Shown: piece by piece, positions 59,801 through 64,000 of the stretch
Position numbering within the stretch: position 1 is the first letter of the stretch
Layout of the letters: every line of letters starts with the position of its first letter
Source of the DNA: Hexactinellida sp. DTS-2022
Lineage: Eukaryota; Porifera; Hexactinellida
Reading direction: 5' to 3'
Assembly (NCBI GenBank): GCA_028753945.1
Contig: JAPNXP010000006.1
Coordinates: 3,844,001 to 3,908,000, forward strand
Length of the DNA: 64,000 nt
The notes under the pieces: generated by a model
Databases searched by the model: none
The model's input: only the letters and a program-made list of their open reading frames with translations
What the model was told of the DNA's origin: nothing
Translations under genes and position numbers: made by a program

Positions 59801-62800
59801 CTAGATTCATCTCCCACACAAGACACATCTGTAATGTATCGAGAATATGAATAAGTGGGGTAAGTGTAGTAACTATCACCGAGATCAGTGTATGAAATTG
59901 CTGCTCTAAATCCTGCACTTCTACAAGCCACTTCTGCATTGTATTGATTGAATCGATAATAATAGTAGTAGTAGTAATAGTAATAGTAATAGTCATAGTA
60001 GTAGTTAAATTGACAGACCACTCTCCACTGCCCAGTATACACCTCGATTTCACCATAATATCCATCACTGAGACGTGTAGTTCCAAATTCTATTTTAAAG
60101 TAATTTTTAACAATTTAGTGATGTGAATAGATGTGTTCATTTACGAATGTGTAAAGCAAATCTATAACTGGAATATTTTTGAGTCGTCAAATTTTTGGAA
60201 ACATATATAAAATCGATTTAGGTGTACTTACTACTTACAGTGTACTCAGGGCCGGATTTACCATTAGGCTAAGTAGGCTATAGCCTTCGGCCCACTACAG
60301 GACACTACAGGACACTACAGGGCCACTATAGGACCACTACCGACCAATGTCGATCATGTTCGGGCCACTTGTGTGGTTCAGCCTTCAGGCCACTCAAGGG
60401 TAAATCCTGCCCTGAGTGTACTATAATATATTTGAAAATTACTTGACTATTTAGGTGAATGCGTAATACATTCTAACTATATAGAAAATATATTTCAGAG
60501 AAATTTAAATAGATAGTATGTATATACCTGGCTCCTTGCATGTAACATTTGCAACGTTATTTGTTGAACATACTTCCATATCTAATGGGCATGTGCATAA
60601 TGAATCCTCTGTGCCATTACAATCATATTGGTATGGATAGATTGGGCGTTGTATATCTAAGCTCTCTAGGTTTGTAGATGTATAATTATCTGCAGATGTT
60701 GTAGTAGTCTCTAAACAAAAAACATCTGCTTCTTCTTTTGTGAAGCCATCAAAACAGAGGTAGAACCAAGATTTATCCGTGTAAGTCTGTGCGAGCTGTG
60801 TCAGTGACTGAGGGTCATCGAGAATAACATCACAACCCTCTAGAAAATATAATAATGAATTAAATTCCATCTATAATGTTGAGCTGCTAAACTTTATACC
60901 ACAATGCCACAACTCTATTATAGTAATAGAAAAAATGCTAAATGCGCTTAATTACAAGAAAATTCGCTATGGTTTATATAATATGGTTCTTATAAATTCG
61001 TTTTATCATTATTGAAATTCAACCTACCAGCTTGGCATACCAATGAAAACCTGTTATAACAATAGTTTGTTACGTATGAATTTTCACACAGTGTTATATT
61101 GGTATCTGTCCTTGAGCATTGACCAATGTTCAAATAAGGTACAGAAGGTGCGTTAGAATAATAATCTGAACTGTATGAAGTAGCCTTGAGGTAGCCAAGC
61201 TGACGACAAGCAATATCAGCAAGGTATTCTATATTATCTGCATAGTAGTAGAAGAAGCCATGGTAACACACATATCCCCAGTCAGAATCCAGGTAAACTT
61301 CAAGATATCCTTCTGTGACTTCTGATAGTCGAAGTGTACCGTATTCTAAGTGTAATACAAATTTAAAATACACTGGAAAAACTCCTCAGTTTTCATATAC
61401 ATCCATTAAAATCAATCAACTTGGCTGGTTATAGGACACTTTCCACGGAGGTTTGTATCGAATTTATCGATTAATATTTAAATTAAGTAAATCATAACAT
61501 AGATATAAAATTTTGAAACACTTATTTACATCATTTTTGATGGAGAGAAAATGAGTCAAAAATGTATCCAAAGTAATTTTGTCCAAGCCTTCATGGATTA
61601 CAATGTGGTAATGTTTATATACACTTATAATCCGTGAATTGTATTATCATAACAAGTATTTACCTGGTTTCTGACATCTAATCGCTACAGCTGCGAGTGA
61701 TGAACAGTTCCTAGGGTTGATAGGACAGTAGCATAGAGAGGCTTCATTTCCTATACAGTTGTGTTGATATGGATAGAATGGGTATCCATAAGTGAGATTT
61801 GGAACTGGTATAAATTCATAGCTCATTGCTGAAGTGCCAAAGTTCTCATGACAAATAGTGTGTGAATTGTTTATTGTAAAGTCATCACTGCACAAATAAT
61901 TCCAGTCATGTCCATCATAGAACTGAACAAAAACATTTGTATCATCTGACTGCAATGCAATAGCGGTACATCCATCTAACGAATTTTAGAAATTACATAT
62001 TGTAACTAAATTTAACTATGTATTCTTCATATAAACTAAATAAGAGAATCTAAAACTTACCAACTTCACATGTCAAGTATACGTGTTCATTAGTACCGCA
62101 ATTATGATCATTACGATGGGAACATTCCAATAGACTTGATTCATTCCCGTAGCAGCGAACATCATCGAGGGTGAAGATTGTAGTCCTGTTAGGATGCACC
62201 TGGTAACTTTCAAAACTTGATGCTCGCTTAAACCCAAGATTTCTACATGCGACATTGGAATCCAATATGTCCCAATAGTCATCACACACATAACCCCATC
62301 CATTGTAATAGTATTCAAGTAGTCCTTCGTGTCCATGGTTAAGTCTAAGCTCGCCGTTCACTGAGAGAGGAAATTGAGTTGAAATAGATGTAATAACAAT
62401 TAGCCATTTAAGAAAATTTTAGAACGTTAATTTTAAGAATTATGTCACTATAGAATCTGTAGTTTCTAAGATTTAGAACAAGATAGCTGTAGATCCTAAA
62501 TGTAGATCCTAAATGCTGGTTTTAAGATGTACGCTCGTAAAGCGGCCGTTAATTGAGTCGTTTAAATCTGACATAAATCAATAAAGGTCACAAGCAGTCT
62601 TTGTGAGAGATTGAAATGTTATCTAGGTGAACAAGTATGCTGAAAAAACGACTTTGCAGTTAAAGATTTCTTAAAATAATATTTACTAGCGCGCTTCGCT
62701 TGCAAGGTCGCTTCACGGCAGTATACAACCACACACCAACCGTTTCGCGGTTGTTATTTGGATTAATAATTAGTACTATACTAACATTTGTTATCGCTTA

Positions 62801-64000
62801 AATTATAAACACAATTGTTATTTGTGTGTATGTGTGTATGTGTGTGTCTTCGTCCAAAATTAAAAGGAAAGAAAAGAAAATTTGACAGTGACTAACTTGG
62901 CGAGGGGTAGGAAATGTTGAGTAGAAACATAAATTTGTTGTCGGATGCCAAATGTAATATATGTATTTGTTTAGTTATTAACTTATTTCATATTTAATTA
63001 TTCTTGTATATTCACTATCACTATAATTATCAGGACATGCAAATATCCGAAATACTATAAACACACAACAATTGTGTTTTAACGTTATAGATTACTATGA
63101 CCCTATAATTTGTAAAATAAAAAATGCGAAAGGTCATTTGTTAATTGTAATAAGTGATTTATTTGCGATTTATTAATAACGAATTTAAAACAATAGTGGA
63201 CCATTGTTGTTGGTTATAAATTAAAAAGGTATAAACATATACTTCAATCGAAAAATTCAAAATTACCTGGTCGGATACAATCTATTACAGCTATGGAATT
63301 TGAGCTACATGATTGTTGAGTAGTATTGCAGTCGCATAGAGAAGTTTCATTTCCATCACAGACGAGGGCATTGAAATAGATTGGAAAGCTTTCAGTTGCT
63401 TCGTTGAGTATGATGCCGTTTTTGATAGAACGCAGTCCGTAATCACCTTGCTCTAGGCAAATTAAATTAGCCTCAATCTCGGTAAAGTTTTCAGAGCATA
63501 CATAGTGCCATTGTTCGTTAATGAAATACCTCACTTCTTGGGAAGATTCATCTCTATTGTATAAGGTTGTGTCGCAACCCTCTATATGAAACATTCATAA
63601 ATATAAGGCATTTTGCTTTATAATAATTCGACTCATGGAATCATCCGTTTCCGAAATGGTTCGATATCGTATGTTGAATGTTTGGCATGGAGAAACAAAA
63701 TATTATCGGTGTTATACAAATGGCGATGATTCATAGATTTATTCATCTATTTTATGAAGACAATGAATATTTACTTATAATTTAGCTATTTAGATTCTTG
63801 CAATAATTTTCCAAAGTAGTTTATTCAGCAAATTTAAACTGAATAGTATAAAACTTACCAACATCACATGTTAAGTACACATGTTCGTAGGTTCCACAAT
63901 CATGACTAGTTCTATGAGAACAATTCAATAAATGCCATTCATTTCCGATGCAGCGAACATCATCAAGGGTGAAGACAGCAGTCCTGTTAGGATGCACCTG
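44482..64000 (-). CDS. Gene R: SRCR-Ig-GAIN-7TM adhesion GPCR, 3' part
   Basis: This is a tandem paralogue of gene M, lacking only its 5' end beyond 64000. The window holds 19 SRCR exons (the first cut by the edge), then the Ig/GAIN exon 50423-49591, GAIN 49004-48717, GAIN 48466-48344, GPS/TM1-3 48283-47785, TM4-7 45721-45089 and tail 44858-44482. All exon joins match gene M in phase. SRCR exons from 61345 leftward pair one-to-one with gene M domains 16-30. The extracellular, membrane-embedded receptor role is inferred from family architecture. Confidence 0.82.
45089..45721 (-). CDS. Gene R exon: TM4-TM7
   Basis: This 633-nt exon is nearly identical to gene M 9389-10021. The few changes include MSSRKIYP, TREYYVDSSKHC and LDRIQ to LERFQ. 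The ECL2 cysteine and LNGLIGLVFLLVVVIRNREVQ are conserved. Confidence 0.92.
45722..47784. other. Gene R intron within the 7TM domain
   Basis: This is homologous to gene M 10022-11822, plus a pogo-like MITE at 46961-47145 followed by a hairpin-element 5' end (CGATTGTTGTGTGTAATTG) that gene M lacks. No exon is seen. Confidence 0.6.
46961..47145. mobile_element. pogo-like MITE, 185 bp
   Basis: The ends are CAGTCAACTCCGCTTAATAG and TATTAAGCGGAGTTGACTG. The left flank is TA; the right flank is CA. It is a relative of the 102-bp element at 54444-54545. Confidence 0.68.
47785..48283 (-). CDS. Gene R exon: GPS, tethered agonist, TM1-TM3
   Basis: This 499-nt exon, phase 0 to 1, has the same GPS (SSAVCESLHLTSFAVFV) and the same missing cysteine pair as gene M. 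TM1 differs slightly (VLSVFTYILLG); TM2 and TM3 are virtually unchanged. Confidence 0.92.
48344..48466 (-). CDS. Gene R small GAIN exon
   Basis: This 123-nt phase 0-0 exon encodes IATSFIKRPNRPIGESRF to IILAEE. It is paralogous to gene M 12727-12849 with about ten substitutions. Confidence 0.8.
48717..49004 (-). CDS. Gene R GAIN exon (96 codons)
   Basis: It is the same as gene M 13153-13452 but lacks four codons (T-G-Y-N) after L-S-D-Y-D. The frame is kept and phases are 0-0. The intron on its right, 49005-49590, has nothing recognised beyond AT-rich sequence. Confidence 0.82.
49591..50423 (-). CDS. Gene R exon: two Ig-like domains and start of GAIN
   Basis: This 833-nt exon has a first Ig with FSCIAEG, VYWTQN and FYCVAEN, and a second with PIVCTANG, IYWTRD and FQCVAEN. 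It is Asn-rich after the second Ig. The second Ig and linker differ from gene M far more than the 7TM part does. Confidence 0.86.
50475..50647. mobile_element. pogo-like MITE, 173 bp, TA target duplication
   Basis: The ends are CAGTAGAATCTCTTTAGTA and TACTAACAAGGTTCTACTG inside TA dinucleotides. It has no counterpart in the homologous gene M intron at 14624-14697. Confidence 0.68.
50701..51009 (-). CDS. Gene R SRCR exon nearest the Ig domains (type I)
   Basis: This 309-nt exon contains NGDIRLNNNNNTGVLEIYFHGW, YVCDDHW, ACRQLGLGAV, VRCTGDEQEIFDC, NCGNNEHVRLSCEPK. It pairs with gene M domain 30. Confidence 0.88.
51187..52159 (+). mobile_element. Tc1/IS630-superfamily DNA transposon, 973 bp, in a gene R intron
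   Basis: It is flanked by TA at 51185-51186 and 52160-52161. The terminal inverted repeats start CTACTGTATTTCTCAGTC and match perfectly for about 63 bp. Within them a 21-bp unit (CCGATTGGGTCAACCAATCAT-like) is repeated about five times on the left and two to three times on the right. It encodes a truncated transposase. Gene M lacks it. Confidence 0.85.
51494..51991 (+). pseudogene. DDE transposase C-terminal part (DDE_3-like)
   Basis: This 165-codon open frame contains HVILDNAPCH (second catalytic Asp) and CELNPIEFTF (catalytic Glu), separated as in Tc1/IS630-type DDE domains. MLCAVSPNVGLIHHTIIVGG matches the strand after the first Asp. The helix-turn-helix and first Asp are missing, so it is an internally deleted, presumably non-autonomous copy. 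The ATG is an internal Met. Confidence 0.8.
52392..52700 (-). CDS. Gene R SRCR exon (type II)
   Basis: This 309-nt exon contains GCESYAPDAVYFPQVVRYY, YYLCADDFTDQNSHVVCNEN, FTCVGNEDSLCNC, STCTS and VQCNPPG. It pairs with gene M domain 29. Confidence 0.87.
52860..53165 (-). CDS. Gene R SRCR exon (type I)
   Basis: This 306-nt exon contains GQLRVHLERALQMYYNGVW, ICYARWD, ACRQLGYRRAGEVNENYYNYYYND, VVCFGNESKLSDC, HCNYYYYSVNLNCVSG. It pairs with gene M domain 28 and has longer Tyr runs. Confidence 0.87.
53256..53564 (-). CDS. Gene R SRCR exon (type II)
   Basis: This 309-nt exon contains SCESIIHNATNPTPIRLY, YYLCASGMTWETADVVCREG, YSCIGNERSLCNC, HCEDDELAVVQCEIPG. It pairs with gene M domain 27. Only 90 bp of intron separate it from the next exon. 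Confidence 0.87.
53938..54231 (-). CDS. Gene R SRCR exon (type I)
   Basis: This 294-nt exon contains NGSIRISSVDGSLEVYSDTW, YVCSNTFDHNDSTVACRQLGYRTF, LQCEGTEANLLDC, SCSYTVVLFCESG. It pairs with gene M domain 26. Confidence 0.87.
54444..54545. mobile_element. pogo-like MITE, 102 bp, TA target duplication
   Basis: There is a perfect inverted repeat with outer arm CAGTCGACTCCGCTTAATAG (two more bases also match). It is flanked by TA on both sides. Confidence 0.8.
54698..55009 (-). CDS. Gene R SRCR exon (type II)
   Basis: This 312-nt exon contains DCEVHAPLTAGDYHLVEYF, YYICAAGFTAENADVVCRET, KHNCYGNESSLCNC, EVCTSG and VLCGIPG. It pairs with gene M domain 25. Confidence 0.87.
55196..55700 (-). mobile_element. 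Two stacked Helentron-like elements, reverse
   Basis: A first hairpin tail (ACGAGCCCTTCGGTCTCGG) occupies 55196 to about 55290. A second begins at 55309 and continues through one 141-bp-type repeat to a GT-rich 5' end (CAAACAAACACACAACAATT) near 55670-55700, close to the next SRCR exon. Confidence 0.58.
55712..56050 (-). CDS. Gene R SRCR exon (type I)
   Basis: This 339-nt exon contains NLVCSYSW, ACKQLGYKSV, VECNGLEQSLEQC, SCSFTYPHYEHTHTSYGQKILLYCTRG. It pairs with gene M domain 24. Confidence 0.86.
56115..56432 (-). CDS. Gene R SRCR exon (type II)
   Basis: This 318-nt exon contains GCQSYIFNGHTAIEP, WFYLCSTAITINEANVICREN, VVCKGNESSLCDSNC, TCENEVATIKCSPPG. The L-C-x-C motif is stretched to C-D-S-N-C by a two-residue insertion. 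It pairs with gene M domain 23, which has lost the Y-L-C cysteine. Confidence 0.86.
56636..56935 (-). CDS. Gene R SRCR exon (type I)
   Basis: This 300-nt exon contains GHIRLTNGSSGLLESYTNGW, RVCYNSYYW, VCRYLGYLDALSYSGVYSG, VVCVGNETNLLDC, YCSYSIEISCRTG. It pairs with gene M domain 22. Confidence 0.87.
56936..57888. other. Gene R intron
   Basis: The only recognisable item is a possible decayed pogo-like left end (CAGTAAATTCTACTTAAACG) at about 57231. No exon is seen. Confidence 0.45.
57889..58188 (-). CDS. Gene R SRCR exon (type II)
   Basis: This 300-nt exon contains GCEAHVYDPLVLSTVNLYNDQ, YTICADGFGQQEADVVCREL, YNCEGNENSLCACQS, SSCSSG and IQCQQPG. It has eight cysteines and pairs with gene M domain 21, which has a ninth. 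Confidence 0.87.
58250..58600. mobile_element. MITE remnant followed by a poly-G/poly-C element
   Basis: At 58250 a TA-CAGTCAGGTCTGCTTATTA end starts a repeat of TTATTATGAA motifs that runs to about 58440. It is followed by CATGGGCGTAGGG with long G and C runs up to about 58590. The class of the second part is uncertain. Confidence 0.45.
58663..58959 (-). CDS. Gene R SRCR exon (type I)
   Basis: This 297-nt exon contains GTVRNSNETSGSLQVYQNGW, RVCGYYFNHVTADVACRSFGYRNAL, VSCTGAESNILEC, YCYYENSVTCNRG. It pairs with gene M domain 20. Confidence 0.87.
59012..59323 (-). CDS. Gene R SRCR exon (type II)
   Basis: This 312-nt exon contains GCESFAGDADQREQVVQFF, YICVQQFTMQTGNVICHEN, HNCTGEEDSLCDC, QCTSD and LQCNPPG. 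It pairs with gene M domain 19; only 52 bp separate it from the next exon. Confidence 0.87.
59733..60089 (-). CDS. Gene R SRCR exon (type I, polytyrosine expansion)
   Basis: This 357-nt exon is the longest in the array. After VVCQFNYYYD it carries an almost uninterrupted run of tyrosines (12 in a row before R-F-N-Q). Gene M domain 18 has only YYNYLYY there. The other motifs (VACRSAGFRAA, SCVGDESSLTDC and VVCDR) are the same. Confidence 0.87.
60247..60414. mobile_element. hAT-like MITE, 168 bp, 8-bp target duplication
   Basis: The ends are CAGGGCCGGATTTACC and GGTAAATCCTGCCCTG, flanked by AGTGTACT at 60239-60246 and 60415-60422. GGACACTACA repeats lie inside. The homologous gene M intron near 24820 is uninterrupted. 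Confidence 0.78.
60528..60839 (-). CDS. Gene R SRCR exon (type II)
   Basis: This 312-nt exon contains GCDVILDDPQSLTQLAQTY, FYLCFDGFTKEEADVFCLET, YPYQYDCNGTEDSLCTC, EVCSTN and TCKEPG. It pairs with gene M domain 17. Confidence 0.87.
61028..61345 (-). CDS. Gene R SRCR exon (type I)
   Basis: This 318-nt exon contains GTLRLSEVTEGYLEVYLDSDW, YVCYHGFFYYYADNIEY, IACRQLGYLKATSY, GQCSRTDTNITLC, YCYNRFSLVCQAG. It is paralogous both to gene M domain 7 (closest) and to domain 16. Confidence 0.87.
61664..61975 (-). CDS. Gene R SRCR exon (type II)
   Basis: This 312-nt exon contains DGCTAIALQSDDTNVFVQFY, YLCSDDFTINNSHTICHEN, HNCIGNEASLCYC, NCSS and IRCQKPG. It is closest to gene M domain 6. Confidence 0.87.
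62061..62360 (-). CDS. Gene R SRCR exon (type I)
   Basis: This 300-nt exon contains NGELRLNHGHEGLLEYYYNGW, YVCDDYWDILDSNVACRNLGFKRA, VRCYGNESSLLEC, NCGTNEHVYLTCEVG. It is closest to gene M domain 5. Confidence 0.88.
62361..63266. other. Gene R intron with hairpin-element remains
   Basis: Two copies of the 13-bp TGTAGATCCTAAA unit lie near 62489-62514. A second-family hairpin tail (GCGCGCTTCGC, then ACACCAACCG) begins near 62695 and continues in reverse to about 62955. A GT-rich 5' end of a first-family element lies inside at about 62808-62870. It is the same arrangement as gene M 34395-36617, with the nested element mostly deleted. Confidence 0.55.
63267..63581 (-). CDS. Gene R SRCR exon (type II)
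   Basis: This 315-nt exon contains GCDTTLYNRDESSQEVRYF, YVCSENFTEIEANLICLEQ, LVCDGNETSLCDC, SCSSN and IDCIRPG. It is closest to gene M domain 4. Confidence 0.87.
63859..64000 (-). CDS. Gene R SRCR exon (type I), cut by the window edge
   Basis: Only the 3' part of the exon is visible: the segment from QVHPNRTAVFTLDD through VRCIGNEWHLLNC to TCDVG. It is closest to gene M domains 1 and 3. The gene continues beyond the window. Confidence 0.83.

Noticed and set aside
1-64000. Window-wide possibility that the near-identical copies are unmerged haplotypes in the assembly
   Set aside because: Genes M and R differ by many fixed insertions, exon length changes and different 5' arrangements, and are joined by unique intergenic sequence; tandem paralogy fits better, though read depth was not available.

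Overview
The window looks like animal nuclear DNA and most likely comes from a sponge (inference). It is AT-rich, every gene is split into many small exons with GT-AG introns, and the coding content is long runs of scavenger-receptor cysteine-rich (SRCR) domains attached to an adhesion-type GPCR. Nothing looks bacterial, plasmid or viral, and I saw no rRNA, tRNA or CRISPR array.

Layout: three related genes lie head-to-tail, all on the minus strand, so they read right to left. Gene R (right, about 44482 to beyond 64000) has its 3' end in the window but lacks its 5' end. Gene M (middle, 8798 to 40017) appears complete: a signal-peptide exon, 30 SRCR exons, a two-Ig plus GAIN exon, two more GAIN exons, an exon with the GPS and TM1-3, an exon with TM4-7, and a tyrosine-containing cytoplasmic tail. 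My 37 exons sum to 12,096 nt, that is 4,031 codons plus stop, in frame throughout. Gene L (left, 6989 to before 1399) has its signal-peptide exon and first five SRCR exons; the rest is outside the window. The R-M intergenic gap is about 4.4 kb and the M-L gap about 1.8 kb.

The SRCR exons are of two kinds that alternate strictly except at one place. Type I is a six-cysteine group-A-like SRCR domain with a C-R-x-L-G motif. Type II is a divergent eight-cysteine domain with an N-terminal G-C, a P-I-Y-P-Y-like motif and a closing L-C-x-C. Every SRCR exon is one domain in phase 1-1, so domains can be gained or lost without breaking the frame. The only I-I neighbours (gene M domains 7 and 8) coincide with a transposon fragment and with the edge of a block copied from a gene-L-like gene, so gene M looks like a fusion of two ancestral copies.

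The likely product is a giant cell-surface receptor with an ectodomain of roughly 3,500 residues, a cleavable GAIN/GPS with a tethered agonist, seven membrane helices, and a tail with NPxY-type motifs. Recognition of microbes or of self/non-self is a plausible role, but that is inference.

Introns and intergenic DNA are full of short non-autonomous transposons: pogo-like TA-target MITEs, hAT-like MITEs with 8-bp duplications, two families of Helentron-like elements ending in chains of GC-rich hairpins, one 973-bp Tc1/IS630-superfamily element carrying a truncated transposase, and a decayed LINE reverse transcriptase. Because the three genes are paralogues, several insertions can be read against an empty site in the other copy. 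Exon edges were read by eye from splice motifs and may be off by 1-2 bases.
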